From Fibrobacter succinogenes (lineage in GTDB: Bacteria > Fibrobacterota > Fibrobacteria > Fibrobacterales > Fibrobacteraceae): DNA of 62,653 nt. Below the pieces are notes generated by a model. It was not told the origin of the DNA. It was given only the letters and a program-made list of their open reading frames with translations, and did not search any database. The stretch covers positions 1-62,653 of the forward strand of contig CADBHQ010000005.1 of NCBI GenBank assembly GCA_902794535.1. The letters run 5' to 3'. Made by a program: the position numbers and the translations under genes. Positions 43,107 to 53,186 of the stretch are shown here, one piece after another; position 1 is the first letter of the stretch; each line of letters opens with the position of its first letter.

Positions 43107-44939
43107 TTAGTCTTCTTCGGCCGGGCGCTTGGAGAGCTGCTTACGCTTGATCGGGTCGAGCTCGGTCTTGCGCAGGCGCAGCACTTCCGGCGTGACTTCG
43201 ATGCATTCGTCTTCGTTGATGAAGGTGACGCATTCTTCCAAAGTCAGGCGGCGGTACGGAGTCAGCTGAATCATGTCGTCGGCAGACTTAGAACGCATGT
43301 TGGTAAGGTGCTTACCCTTGGTCACGTTCACGATAATGTCGACGTCGCGGTTGTGTTCACCCACGATCATGCCCGGATAAACTTCGGCACCCGGTCCGAT
43401 GATGAGGTAACCACGATCTTCGAGGTTGGAAAGAGCATAGCTTGCAGCTTCGCCCGGTTCCTTCGCGATGAGCACGCCGTTCACGCGGGCCGGAATTTCG
43501 CCCTTGTACGGTTCGTAGTCCTTGAAGATGGACTGGCTGATGGCGTAACCCTTGGAGAGGGAAAGGAGCTTCGGACGGATACCGATAAGGCCACGGCTCG
43601 GAACGAGGTATTCGAGAGTGACGCGGTCGTTTTCGTCGGTGGTCATGTTGACCATTTCGCCCTTACGGGTGTTGATTTCCTGAATGCAGGCGCCGCTGAA
43701 TTCGCTCGGCACTTCGACCTTGAATTCTTCGATCGGTTCGAGGAGCTTGCCGTTTTCGTCGTTCTTGAAAATCACCTGCGGAGAACCGATGGTGAATTCA
43801 TAAAGTTCACGACGCATGTTTTCGACGAGGATGGTCAAGTGGAGAATACCACGGCCAGACACCTTGAAGGTAGAAGCGCCGTCGACCTTTTCGACCAAGA
43901 GGGCGGGGTCGGCCATGTGGGCGCGTTCCAGACGTTCCTGGAGCTGGTTACCCGTCATGAACTTTCCACCGTACTTACCGGCCAAGGGCGAGGTGTTCAC
44001 GGTGAAGAGCATAGAAATGGTCGGCGGGTCAATGTGGATGCGGGGGAGGTGCACCGGATTGCTCGTAGAAGAGAGCGTATCACCGATGTCGAAGTTGTCG
44101 AGACCGGCAATCAAAATGATGTCGCCCGGACCGGCTTCTTCGATCGGCTGCGGAGTCAGACCTTCGTAGCGCAGAATCTTCTGGATACGGATGTTCTTGA
44201 CCTTGCCGTCGGTCATAGCCTGGGCAACGGTCATGTTCGGCTTGAAGGTCCCCTGCTGCACGCGGCCCACGGCCAAGCGGCCAAGGAAGCCCGAGTATTC
44301 GAGGGAGGCAATCTGCAGAAGCGGTTCTGCATTCGGATCGCCCTTCGGGGCCGGAATACGTTCGATAATCTTGTCCATCAAAATGTGGAAGTCGCCATCG
44401 GGGTCTTCCATTTCGGCCTTGCAGATGCCCTTACGGCCAGAACCGAACACCTTGTCGAAGTCGAGCTGCTGTTCGTTGGCGTCGAGTTCGCAGAACAGAT
44501 CGAACACCTTGTCGAGGGCGCCGTGCGGGTTACAACCGTCACGGTCGATCTTGTTCACGACCACGATAGGAATAAGTCCCATTTCAAGGGCCTTCTGGGT
44601 CACGAAGCGGGTCTGAGCCATGGGGCCTTCGAAGGCGTCCACCACCAGAATCACGCCGTCCACCGTACCCAGAACGCGTTCCACCTGGCCACCGAAGTCG
44701 GCGTGCCCCGGGGTATCGACGATGTTCACGCGATAGCCCTTGTACATGACGCTCGTGTTCTTGGAGAGGATGGTGATGCCGCGTTCGCGTTCCAGGTTGT
44801 CGCTATCCATCACGCGTTCGTTCACTTCTTCGTTTTCGTGGAAGGTTCCGCACTGCTTGAGGAGCTGGTCCACCAGGGTAGTTTTACCGTGGTCAACGTG
44901 GGCGATAATGGCGACGTTTCTGATTTTAGATGTATCCAT
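43107..44939 (-). CDS. typA: Ribosome-associated GTPase TypA/BipA
   Basis: Translational GTPase of 610 residues involved in ribosome assembly and stress responses. The G domain has [15 protein letters not shown] (G1), [13 protein letters not shown] (G2), [14 protein letters not shown] (G3) and NKIDR (G4). Domains II, III and V follow, with the family-specific C-terminal domain ([24 protein letters not shown] in abridged form: [15 protein letters not shown]). Length is normal. It has its own promoter at 44976-45004. Confidence 0.97.
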   Translation of the reverse strand: MDTSKIRNVAIIAHVDHGKTTLVDQLLKQCGTFHENEEVNERVMDSDNLERERGITILSKNTSVMYKGYRVNIVDTPGHADFGGQVERVLGTVDGVILVVDAFEGPMAQTRFVTQKALEMGLIPIVVVNKIDRDGCNPHGALDKVFDLFCELDANEQQLDFDKVFGSGRKGICKAEMEDPDGDFHILMDKIIERIPAPKGDPNAEPLLQIASLEYSGFLGRLAVGRVQQGTFKPNMTVAQAMTDGKVKNIRIQKILRYEGLTPQPIEEAGPGDIILIAGLDNFDIGDTLSSTSNPVHLPRIHIDPPTISMLFTVNTSPLAGKYGGKFMTGNQLQERLERAHMADPALLVEKVDGASTFKVSGRGILHLTILVENMRRELYEFTIGSPQVIFKNDENGKLLEPIEEFKVEVPSEFSGACIQEINTRKGEMVNMTTDENDRVTLEYLVPSRGLIGIRPKLLSLSKGYAISQSIFKDYEPYKGEIPARVNGVLIAKEPGEAASYALSNLEDRGYLIIGPGAEVYPGMIVGEHNRDVDIIVNVTKGKHLTNMRSKSADDMIQLTPYRRLTLEECVTFINEDECIEVTPEVLRLRKTELDPIKRKQLSKRPAEED

Positions 44940-44975
44940 AATGGCTCTTTTGATTGACGTTTATTTTTGCGCGCA

Positions 44976-45004
44976 AATTTAGAAATTATAGCCGATTATG
45001 GCAA
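44976..45004 (-). promoter_or_regulatory. Promoter of typA
   Basis: On the minus strand: TTGCCA, 17 bases, TAAATT, followed by TGCG (the -10 extends as TAAATTTG). It is 37 bases before the typA start. Confidence 0.65.
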
Positions 45005-45039
45005 TGTTTTGGGGTCAAGTTTACTATATTTGGGCTACT

Positions 45040-45495
45040 ATGGCAAAAGAACTCGACAATTTTGACGATGAAGAAATGGACGAAGCCGCCCTCGAGAAGT
45101 TCGATTCCGAGGACTCCCTTGCCCAGACTCCTGTGGTCCGTGATTATAGCGACCGCCGTATCCTGATTTGGGAAGAAGATGATTCCCATCGCGAAGCTTG
45201 CCTGACCGTGTTGACAGACCTTCTGGTGGGTGCAACCATCAAGGCTGTAAAAACCGAGGCCGAAGCCCAGGAACAGCTGGAAAACGACGACTGGGACACT
45301 TTCGTTGTCGATTTCTACACTGAAGGCGTTTCCGCAAGCGACTTCATCAAGAGCGCAAACAACTATCCGGGTTCCATTCTGGTTGCCCTGAACATGGGTC
45401 CGCTGACTCTTGCCGAAGAACGCGATCCAGCCCGCACAGAATTACTGCGCAGGCTGTTTGATGTTGAACGCGCTAATACGCAGATTCACGCATAG
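45040..45495 (+). CDS. Stand-alone receiver-like (CheY-fold) protein
   Basis: A 151-residue acidic protein. After a 35-residue acidic N-terminus, the sequence RILIWEEDDSHREACLTVL matches the first strand and acidic pocket of response regulators. DTFVVDFYTEGVSASDFI puts Asp at the phosphorylation position. The conserved Lys after strand 5 is not obvious. No output domain is present. Divergent from typA. The ATG at 45040 follows a TATATTTG box by about 9 bases, so the transcript may be nearly leaderless. Function unknown. Confidence 0.65.
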   Translation: MAKELDNFDDEEMDEAALEKFDSEDSLAQTPVVRDYSDRRILIWEEDDSHREACLTVLTDLLVGATIKAVKTEAEAQEQLENDDWDTFVVDFYTEGVSASDFIKSANNYPGSILVALNMGPLTLAEERDPARTELLRRLFDVERANTQIHA

Positions 45496-45503
45496 TAGAT
45501 TAT

Positions 45504-45552
45504 AGAACTTAGATTATCTTCTAAGTTCTATCAACTAAGTTCAACCAACTAA
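45504..45552. repeat. CTAAGTTCTACCAA repeat, site 3
   Basis: AGAACTTAG (45504-45512), 8-base loop, CTAAGTTCT (45521-45529) forms a hairpin and continues as further CTAAGTTCAACCAA units. It lies between convergent genes and supplies the TAG stop (CTA on plus, 45549-45551) of the minus-strand gene. Confidence 0.75.
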
Positions 45553-46775
45553 ATTTTTCCCGGAGTGGGTGCGTCAAGGCTCCACGCCGAGGAATCCGAA
45601 CGCATATTCCAGTGGTCAATGTTCAATTGGCCACTTTGATTGTATTTACCCGAACCGACTGCGGGCACCACGTTGGTGTGCAGTGAATCGGGGGAGCTAG
45701 CGTAGTACAGGGAATCGAGCGTTTCTCCGTCGCATTGCAGCACGACGGTACCCTTGCTGTTGGACATGGCACTCCAGCCGTCGGTGTTGATATGGATGGC
45801 GGGTGTGTTTTCGGAGGTGGCATCGCCAAGCACAAGCACCTGACCCGGCAAGATTTCGCTTACGGTCAGTGCGAATTGCTTGATGCTGGTGGCGCTTCCG
45901 AGCCCGAGGGTGCAATCGTCCAGAAGTAGCGTGTCGAGGCTGCCGTTGTAGATTTCGACGAACTCGTACAGCGAACTGTCTTTGGTGCCAGGAGCGGAGA
46001 AGTATTCCGTAATCAGCAAGTCATCGGTCTTGGGCTTTCTGAGTCCGGCCTTGAGCGGGAGTGTGATTGCCACACGGCGCTCGTCGGCGGGCTTTACGGA
46101 AATCGCAATCTTGCTGCGGAGCGAATTCAGCGAGAGGTTTGGCACTGGGCTGTCTTCGGTGAGCAAGAACTTGTCGCTCAAGTCGTAGATGGCATTGCCG
46201 TCGGCATCGTATAGCGTGATTTGAACATCGTATTCGACGCCGAGCTTGAGCATGCCGCTGTTGAAAATGAGCTTGCCTGTGGATTCTTCCATGGGTATTT
46301 CAATGCGCTCGTCTTCGGAGACTAGCGTCATGATTCCGCTTGCGATGCCGCTTTCGTTCTTGAGCCCGATTGGCACTTCGACAAGTACAAAGCCCACAAT
46401 CGGGTGCATCTGGATGGGGATGTCTACGACGGCGCCTGCCTCGAGCTTGGTCGAAAGTTCGCCCATTTGCATGAGTGCTCCATTCGCATAAATCTTGGCC
46501 TTGAACGTCCAGTTGTCGCTCGGGAAAAGATCCATGTTAAAGAGGGCGCTGTCGGCGGAATGCACGTAATGGAGCGTGTCTGCGCCGTAGCAGTCTAGCA
46601 CCAGGCTATCGAGCAGGGGCGGCGTGTTGTACTGCAGGCTGAGTGCGACTGAAGCCGTGCCTGCCTTGCTGATGGTTGCGCTTGTTTCGTGGGAATCGCT
46701 TCCGCAGTTCCAGAGGGCGAGTGCGCACAGGAATGCGGTGGCGGTGTTTGCGTGTTTTGTTTTAATAGGACTCAT
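45549..46775 (-). CDS. Lipoprotein with lamin-tail-like (LTD) domain
   Basis: A 408-residue product. Signal and lipobox end at ALALWNC (Cys about 24). The N-terminal half is a beta-sandwich-type region. From about 260, DLLITEYFSAPGTKDSSLYEFVEIYNGS matches the lamin-tail domain (L-I-x-E and EFVEIYN), which continues to VVLQCDGETLDSLYY. Such domains occur in secreted bacterial proteins. The start at 46775 is set by GGAGG; an upstream in-frame Met at 46829 is less likely. Function unknown. Confidence 0.78.
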   Translation of the reverse strand: MSPIKTKHANTATAFLCALALWNCGSDSHETSATISKAGTASVALSLQYNTPPLLDSLVLDCYGADTLHYVHSADSALFNMDLFPSDNWTFKAKIYANGALMQMGELSTKLEAGAVVDIPIQMHPIVGFVLVEVPIGLKNESGIASGIMTLVSEDERIEIPMEESTGKLIFNSGMLKLGVEYDVQITLYDADGNAIYDLSDKFLLTEDSPVPNLSLNSLRSKIAISVKPADERRVAITLPLKAGLRKPKTDDLLITEYFSAPGTKDSSLYEFVEIYNGSLDTLLLDDCTLGLGSATSIKQFALTVSEILPGQVLVLGDATSENTPAIHINTDGWSAMSNSKGTVVLQCDGETLDSLYYASSPDSLHTNVVPAVGSGKYNQSGQLNIDHWNMRSDSSAWSLDAPTPGKI

Positions 46776-46920
46776 GATACCTCCATTTGGTTGAGTGGTC
46801 CTATTCACTAACACGCCATTTTTGGCCAAAGTGTTTGATTTTACCCCTTGTTTTGAGGGTTTTTCGTGAAAAATTTTTGATACAAATGAAAATTGGCGAA
46901 TTTAGGCCAAAATCGGCAGT

Positions 46921-47388
46921 TTAAAGCTTGAGAGCTTTCTGTCCATTCTGCTTGCGGTTGCCTTGCAACTTGGTGGCGCAGGCCTTGTCTTGGCGCAAAA
47001 TTTTCACCAGAGCGCTCGGAGTCAAGTTGAATGCGGCTGCTGCGGCCTTGGTATCGCCGTTCTTGGTCGCCATGATGTCGAAAACGTGGGCTACAAACAG
47101 CGGAAATAGCGCGTTGCTCGGTTGCAGGTGTCCGTTGCTCCCCGGGAAGGGCATTTCGGGGTTTGCAGGGGGTTCGCGGACTTGCAGGGCGAGTGCCATT
47201 TGCATTCTGTGTAATGCATGCACCTTGTTTTCGTGCGCGGATCTCCCTTCGCACGATTTGATTTCTAAATTGAACTCACGTAAACTGAGGAGAACTCCCG
47301 TATTGGTCTTGTTGCGGTGCTGACCGCCGGGGCCCGAACCCTGGAACCCCTTGAGGCTACAGGCGCGGAGCAGTTCGTCGAGTGTCAT
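46921..47388 (-). CDS. Release-factor-like GGQ protein (RF-1 domain only)
   Basis: A 155-residue protein with the catalytic domain of class I release factors: GSGPGGQHRNKTNTGVLL at about 16-33 with the peptidyl-tRNA-hydrolysing GGQ, then a basic tail. It lacks the codon-recognition domains. This layout resembles ArfB/YaeJ or the RF-like rescue proteins that free stalled ribosomes. The usual C-terminal basic tail is partly present (GNRKQNGQKALKL). ATG 47388 is preferred; ATG 47412 would overlap the divergent lipoprotein gene. Confidence 0.78.
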   Translation of the reverse strand: MTLDELLRACSLKGFQGSGPGGQHRNKTNTGVLLSLREFNLEIKSCEGRSAHENKVHALHRMQMALALQVREPPANPEMPFPGSNGHLQPSNALFPLFVAHVFDIMATKNGDTKAAAAAFNLTPSALVKILRQDKACATKLQGNRKQNGQKALKL

Positions 47389-47406
47389 TTTTAAATAGGT
47401 ATCGCG

Positions 47407-48159
47407 ATGCATACTCTTAAAAATACAATTGTTATGGCCCTTGCAGTAGGGGTGAGTGTTTTCTTTTGGGCTTGTGCGGGTTCTTCGAATGCAAAAGATT
47501 CGAACGATCCTCACAACGAATCCCTGGCGGATGCCACTCTTGGCCAATCCGCAGAAATCAAGAATGAAAAGGTGGGACACCGCGAGTACGACAAGCAGGC
47601 TATGCTTGAATCCATGTTCAAGAATCTCTTGAACGCCATTCATGAAGATACGCCCGCCGATGAACTTTATGCAATGCTAACAGATTCTTCGGAATACTGG
47701 CTTGATACGCTGGAACATCATGCCAGGACTTTTGGTCCTGATCAGTTGGAAACTTGCCCGTTCTATGAAATTTACTCGATTCTGCTTTACCGCCTTTATG
47801 AACGCGAACACTTGTGGACTGTTCCCGAAGACCGCATGCTTTGGCTCTATATGTCTAAGGCTGGAATTATGCACAACTTTACCAAGCTTAAGCTTGGCCC
47901 TATGAAGGTCAAGAACGACCGTGGAAGCATTGGCCTTGAACAGAGCCCCGAAGTGCCTATCATGATTTTTGAATGGGACGACAAATCCTGGAAATTGGAC
48001 TTGGGCGAAACGGTTCCCTTGATTACCAAGGGGCTCGAAGCGACTGCGGTCAAGAAGAGCTGGAGCAACAAGAAACTTGCGCTTTATTGGCTTGACCGCG
48101 AATACCACATGACGTATTCAAGACTTGACGATTCCCTTTGCGAACCGATTGGCTTCTAG
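47407..48159 (+). CDS. Hypothetical lipoprotein
   Basis: A 250-residue product with a signal ending in a lipobox (FFWACAGS, Cys about 23). The remainder is helical and acidic, with NAIHEDTPADELYAMLTDSSEYWLDTLE quoted in part as DELYAMLTDSSEYWLDTLE, and the end resembles a small alpha/beta NTF2-like fold. Family not recognised. It is followed after 8 bases by another exported protein, and both lead towards porU. Confidence 0.68.
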   Translation: MHTLKNTIVMALAVGVSVFFWACAGSSNAKDSNDPHNESLADATLGQSAEIKNEKVGHREYDKQAMLESMFKNLLNAIHEDTPADELYAMLTDSSEYWLDTLEHHARTFGPDQLETCPFYEIYSILLYRLYEREHLWTVPEDRMLWLYMSKAGIMHNFTKLKLGPMKVKNDRGSIGLEQSPEVPIMIFEWDDKSWKLDLGETVPLITKGLEATAVKKSWSNKKLALYWLDREYHMTYSRLDDSLCEPIGF

Positions 48160-48167
48160 TGCTTTCC

Positions 48168-49049
48168 ATGAAAATTTTTAAAACCGTTCTTGTACTGTTA
48201 GTTTGTACGTTGTCTGCGGTGTGGGCCGCTCCTAAAGCGAATGGAGCCCCTTACACGGCCGGTTCTGCCAAGGTTATTGGTGCGGTAGAGTCTAAAACGC
48301 CCTATAGCGGAGATAGACTTTTTGCTACGCTTGATTCCGTGGGTGGTACGGGCACCTGGATGGAATGGGATGTGAACGGAGTCAAGGATCCGTCCTTGAT
48401 GCAAATTCTTGACCCTATGCTCAAAAGCTCGAACAAACCTGAAATGGTATGGGTGATAACGGAACGAGCAAAACCGTTGGTTGCGGTGTTGTTGCCCAAG
48501 GGAAAAGGGGAGGCTATTCTGTTTTATGAATTGCAGTCTCTCGATGCAAAGCCGGTACCCCTGTCAATCAATCCGGTTCTTAACCCCGAAGTCGTTTTCC
48601 GTGATTACAAGCAGGTTTCTGAAAAGGAATACGTGCACCGCGACAAGGATAATTTGAAGGTAAAATTGCTCCCGTCGGGAATGATTTTCTCTTACGAAAA
48701 GAAGGGGGAGGATCCCCTGTACATGGTGTCCGATTATGCGACAAGGGATTTTGCCGAAAAGAATTCCATTTTGACCGATTACGAAGACTACTTTAAGTAT
48801 GAATATTCGCTGATGCTTCGCGCTTTTGTGCAGTCGGTTCGCGGCGTGTTCAATTGGCAGCCTTGGCACTGGTACATGGCTAGCTGGAATTCTAAATTCA
48901 TGATTACACGTTCTGAATTGGAAGCAATTCTGGTTCGCGGTGTCGCTCCCTCGTTTTTTAGGCTATTCAAGGCTAAAACACCCGCCGGAGAAACGGTTGA
49001 ATTTCGAACGAATGGAAATGGCTATTCGGAACTAGAAATTCGTAAGTAA
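48168..49049 (+). CDS. Hypothetical exported protein
   Basis: A 293-residue product with a clear signal peptide (KTVLVLLVCTLSAVWA). The mature part is beta/alpha mixed with VGGTGTWMEWDVNGVKD, AVLLPKGKGEAILFYEL and a C-terminal FRTNGNGYSELEIRK. I do not recognise the family. The start is the second in-frame Met, directly before the signal peptide; the first lies inside the preceding gene. Its position, 40 bases before porU, suggests a role in the cell envelope. Confidence 0.65.
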   Translation: MKIFKTVLVLLVCTLSAVWAAPKANGAPYTAGSAKVIGAVESKTPYSGDRLFATLDSVGGTGTWMEWDVNGVKDPSLMQILDPMLKSSNKPEMVWVITERAKPLVAVLLPKGKGEAILFYELQSLDAKPVPLSINPVLNPEVVFRDYKQVSEKEYVHRDKDNLKVKLLPSGMIFSYEKKGEDPLYMVSDYATRDFAEKNSILTDYEDYFKYEYSLMLRAFVQSVRGVFNWQPWHWYMASWNSKFMITRSELEAILVRGVAPSFFRLFKAKTPAGETVEFRTNGNGYSELEIRK

Positions 49050-49089
49050 ACTATAAATCTGGGCGAGCGTTATTTGCTATTTTAGGAAC

Positions 49090-52000
49090 GTGAAGCCCAA
49101 AGTTCTTATTTCTCTTTTTGTGGCCCTAGGGGCGATGTGTTCATTCGCCGGAGTGGTCGAAGATTCCAAGAGCCGTTTTGTCTTGGATGATGTTGTCGTT
49201 GAATCGAGCGTTTATCCGTGCGATTCTGTTGGTTTGTCCGGTGCAAAGTTCTTGCCCGAAAAAGCGACTTATCTTGACGGTCATGACATGCCGTACAGGT
49301 ATTACTGGGTGGCGTTACCGTCTAACCAGAAGCCTTCTGTTTCTGTCACCGATTCTAAGACCGTTCCGTTAGGAAAATCCCTGTGTGCAGAACGCCATGA
49401 TATCAGAACGGATTCTGCCTGGGTTTATTCAGTCGGTGTTTCTGACCCGATTTTGCGCGATGGGCTCTGGATGACCCAAATCCGCGTGCCTCTGTATGTC
49501 AAGAATGGTTCGTCGGTTTCTCTACGCAAGAATTTCCGCCTAAAGGTTCAGTTTAGCGGTTCAAAGAATGGTGTCAATCCTGGAAAGCGTGCTCTTTCGA
49601 GGGTTGAAAACCCGATTGCGGCTTCGCGTTTTGGAACGTCAAAGGCTAAGGCTATTAGGGCTTTGCGATCTGAAGCCGCCGGTAGCGAATTGCCGACGTT
49701 TATTGCCAAGTTCCGCGTGGGTGACCAGAATGTTGCAAGCAATAGCGAAGACGGCTTGTATGCTGTCAGTTATTCTGCGATCCGTAATGCTTTGCCGAAT
49801 TCCAAAGATTTGGACGGTATTCCGGTTGATTGGATTCGCCTTTATGGAGCATCGCCTGATACCTTGGCTGACATGGCTCCTGGCTCGAACGAACGAATTC
49901 CGAATCAGATTTTTGAAATTCCGATTGAAATCCGTGACCATACTCCGGCAGGTCATGGCTCTTCGGCCAGCAGCAATCCGGATAAACTCTTTAATGAAGG
50001 CGACTCCATTATATTCGTAGGGTACGGAAATAGCTTCTGGAAACGCTGCGACAGTGAAAACAGCATGTTCTTGAATGGGAAAATGGATTATTTCCATTCG
50101 TATTCTCCCTATTCGTTCTACCAGAAGTTCTTGCTGGGTTATTCGGAATCAGGAAAGGGACTTCGATTCGACCAAAAAGTGAGCGCCCCTTCGGGTGAAG
50201 GAAAAGATGTGGCTTGGATGCGCTACGTGCGTGCAGAACAAGACCTTATTTTGCGTGACACCTATTTCGGAAAAGAGCTGGATTGGGAAAAGGCCACCGG
50301 TAAGGAATGGTTCTGGCATTGGCATTCTCGCAAGGATACAACCTCTATTTCGTTTGGTGATAATGAGACGGTTCGATTGCCTGGACTGGTTGAAGGTGGC
50401 AAACAGTATGTTGCCGTGTCGTATTTCCCGCACCGCTCCATTTGGGCTGCTGTTGCGACTGGATTAGAAGACCAATCTGCAGATCAGGAACTTTCGGGAC
50501 ATAGCTACAAGACCCGTATGGATGCTATCAATTTCGCAATGGAAGTGAATGGCAATCGCGTTGATAGGTCGCAAATGGAACTCATGCCGGCAGGAAACTT
50601 CCGTATGGACAATCCGGGGTTAGTCGCGGATGGTAACCAGTATCGCCTTGAAATGCTTCCGAATATTAGACAATATGACCGATTCGACGGATATACAGTT
50701 GCATACCAGTGGAATCCGGTGGTTGATTCTGCGGAATGGCTTTTGCCCGGTGCTTCTATTTCGGGGGTAATCAATGTTCCGGTTCCATCGAATACGATGG
50801 TCATGAAGTTCTCGAATATGCGTCCGGTCGGATTCTTGGCTGCATCGGGAAATTCTGCCAAGGACAATATTTCTGCCGGTGAAGATGTTCGGTATCTTGC
50901 CGTACGTGAAAATGTATTCCATTCGAATCTGGTTGTTGAAGGTATCCCGAATTATGGTGATGGCGTGCTCAAGGATTTGTCTCGCCCCAATTCGAAATTG
51001 GAATACTTGATTATTACTCCGGCTGAATTTGTGGCACAGGCTAAGGCTTTGGCTGAGTTCCGTAATGACGGATCTTCTGTTGGAAATTTTGCAACCTCGG
51101 TTGTAGTTGCTGAAGATATTTATGACCGTTATACGGCTGGCCGTATGTCGCCGGTTGCAATCCGTAACTACATTGCCTACGTTTATTCTGTATGCCCCAA
51201 TTTCCGCTATGTGTTGCTTGCGGGTGGGGGACATTTCGATTATCGCGATATCAACAAGAAATATGGCGTACCGTACATTCCGCCATTTGAAAAAGAAGAT
51301 GCCGTGATCGAAGATTTCTTCGGTGTGCTAGATTCTGGGGAAACAGTGCCCTATGGTACATTTGATGTGGATGTTTCTGTTGGTCGCCTTCCGATTGTAA
51401 CTACGACTGAATTTGAAAACTATATCACGAAGGCTAAGGATTATGAAAAGAAGGGCTCCATGGATTATTCCGAATGGCGCTCGACGTTGTTGCATGCTGC
51501 CGACGATGCCAAGAATAGCGGAGTAGATGATGGAACGGCTCATACGAAGTACCAGGAAAAACTGGTGAGAAAGATTGACAGCTTGGGCGTTTATAAGGGT
51601 GAACGCTGGAATTTCAAGAAGGTTTATCTGCTTGATTATCCGGAAGATGCGGCTGGTCAAAAGAAAGCTGCTGCTGATGACCTTATTAACTTATTGAATC
51701 AAGGAGCCCTTTTCACGACTTATTTTGGACATGGTTCCAAGACCGATTGGGCTTCTGAAGGTCTGTTGAAACCGAGTTATCTGGCAAAACTTTCGAATAA
51801 ATCCCGCTACACGATTCTGGGTTCGTTCTCTTGCACGGTGGGACGTTTTGATGAAGGCAATTCGCGTTCATTGTCCGAGGAATTTTTGGTGGCACCCAAT
51901 GTAGGCTCGATTGCCTCGGTTGGTGCAACTCGCGAAACGTTTGCTCAGGATAATTTCAATTTTGGAAGTAGTCTCTTGATAAATGCCTTGTCGGGAAATG

Positions 52001-53184
52001 GGGAAACCATTGGTTCGGCAATGCTCAAGTCGAAGAGAGCTGTCGGTATGATTCAAAGCTCGTCACGCTACAATAATGAACGTTATGTGCTCTTGGGTGA
52101 ACCTGTGATCCGCATGCCGAGTAGCGATTTGAAGGTTACTTTGGATAAATCGCTGGATTCGATTAAGGCTCTTGACCGCATGACTTTGTCGGGTACGGTC
52201 GAAGGCTTGGATAACGGCTATGTTAATTTGGAACTTCGCGAAGGTCGCACAATGAAACGTATGGCATTGAATGTTTCCGGCGATTCTGTCGATGTGTTCT
52301 ACGATGGCGGTTTGATTTATTCTGAAAAGATCCCTGTCAAAGGTGGAAGATTCACTACGGATTTTGTGACTCCCCGCAAGATTTCAATTGGCGATACAAC
52401 TGCTGAATTCAGCGCTTGGGCTTATTCTTCGAATGAAAATGCAGTTGGTCGTTCCTGGATTAGGAAGCTAGTTGTCAGCGGAGTTTCGGATTATGCCGAT
52501 TCTTTGAACGATACGGTGCCGCCGACCATCCAGATTCAGTCTTGCTATGGTAGCGGAACGGCAACGGACTTTGCCGATGGCGAAACGGTCAAGTTGCAAT
52601 CTCCGGCATGCTTGCAGGTGGTTGTCGAAGATGCGACTGCGCTTGACTTTAGGGAACAGGCTGACGAAGGTATTTCGTTTGAAGTCCCGGGCATGCAGGA
52701 ACCGTTCCACCCGTGGCCTTATTTGGAACAGACTTCAAAGCGTGCAAAACTGCGCATGAATTTTAGCACGGTGCAGTATCCGGCTGGCAATTACATATTC
52801 AGAGTGTATGCAAACGATGTCTTGGGTAATATGAGCACCAAGATGATCAATGTCGAAATTACTGACGATATGGAAGCTGGCCTTGCCGACGTATTCAATG
52901 TTCCGAATCCGGTGGGCAAAAAAGGCACTACGTTCTACTTCAAGAATTTGGCTGTGGATCGCGACAGCAAGGTCGATATCTTTATCTACAACCAAAATGG
53001 CAAACTGGTTCGCGTGATTAAGGATGCGGTTTCGGGCGTTACGCATTGGAACGGCCACGACAATCACGGTCGCCTGCTTGCAAACGGTCTGTACCACTAC
53101 GTGGTTCGCAGCACCGTGTCTGCTACCGAGAATTTCGGAAAGAAAACTTGGACTAAAAAACAGAAATTATTGATTTCGAGGTAA
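49090..53184 (+). CDS. porU: PorU-like T9SS sortase (gingipain-type C25 peptidase)
   Basis: A 1364-residue outer-surface cysteine peptidase. In T9SS, PorU removes C-terminal sorting signals and attaches cargo to lipopolysaccharide. A signal peptide (LFVALGAMCSFA) precedes an N-terminal beta-rich region. The C25 domain (about 620-1010) has catalytic His881 in YFGHGS and Cys915 in GSFSCTVG, then NVGSIASVGATRETF and YVLLGEPVIRMP. Ig-like domains and a FlgD-type C-terminus (NVPNPVGKKGTTFYF to NGLYHYVVRS) end the protein. The start is GTG with AGGA upstream. Confidence 0.87.
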   Translation: MKPKVLISLFVALGAMCSFAGVVEDSKSRFVLDDVVVESSVYPCDSVGLSGAKFLPEKATYLDGHDMPYRYYWVALPSNQKPSVSVTDSKTVPLGKSLCAERHDIRTDSAWVYSVGVSDPILRDGLWMTQIRVPLYVKNGSSVSLRKNFRLKVQFSGSKNGVNPGKRALSRVENPIAASRFGTSKAKAIRALRSEAAGSELPTFIAKFRVGDQNVASNSEDGLYAVSYSAIRNALPNSKDLDGIPVDWIRLYGASPDTLADMAPGSNERIPNQIFEIPIEIRDHTPAGHGSSASSNPDKLFNEGDSIIFVGYGNSFWKRCDSENSMFLNGKMDYFHSYSPYSFYQKFLLGYSESGKGLRFDQKVSAPSGEGKDVAWMRYVRAEQDLILRDTYFGKELDWEKATGKEWFWHWHSRKDTTSISFGDNETVRLPGLVEGGKQYVAVSYFPHRSIWAAVATGLEDQSADQELSGHSYKTRMDAINFAMEVNGNRVDRSQMELMPAGNFRMDNPGLVADGNQYRLEMLPNIRQYDRFDGYTVAYQWNPVVDSAEWLLPGASISGVINVPVPSNTMVMKFSNMRPVGFLAASGNSAKDNISAGEDVRYLAVRENVFHSNLVVEGIPNYGDGVLKDLSRPNSKLEYLIITPAEFVAQAKALAEFRNDGSSVGNFATSVVVAEDIYDRYTAGRMSPVAIRNYIAYVYSVCPNFRYVLLAGGGHFDYRDINKKYGVPYIPPFEKEDAVIEDFFGVLDSGETVPYGTFDVDVSVGRLPIVTTTEFENYITKAKDYEKKGSMDYSEWRSTLLHAADDAKNSGVDDGTAHTKYQEKLVRKIDSLGVYKGERWNFKKVYLLDYPEDAAGQKKAAADDLINLLNQGALFTTYFGHGSKTDWASEGLLKPSYLAKLSNKSRYTILGSFSCTVGRFDEGNSRSLSEEFLVAPNVGSIASVGATRETFAQDNFNFGSSLLINALSGNGETIGSAMLKSKRAVGMIQSSSRYNNERYVLLGEPVIRMPSSDLKVTLDKSLDSIKALDRMTLSGTVEGLDNGYVNLELREGRTMKRMALNVSGDSVDVFYDGGLIYSEKIPVKGGRFTTDFVTPRKISIGDTTAEFSAWAYSSNENAVGRSWIRKLVVSGVSDYADSLNDTVPPTIQIQSCYGSGTATDFADGETVKLQSPACLQVVVEDATALDFREQADEGISFEVPGMQEPFHPWPYLEQTSKRAKLRMNFSTVQYPAGNYIFRVYANDVLGNMSTKMINVEITDDMEAGLADVFNVPNPVGKKGTTFYFKNLAVDRDSKVDIFIYNQNGKLVRVIKDAVSGVTHWNGHDNHGRLLANGLYHYVVRSTVSATENFGKKTWTKKQKLLISR

Positions 53185-53186
53185 TT

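Noticed and set aside
43308..44957. 549-codon plus-strand frame opposite typA
   Set aside because: TypA is unmistakable on the minus strand; the antisense frame has no family features.
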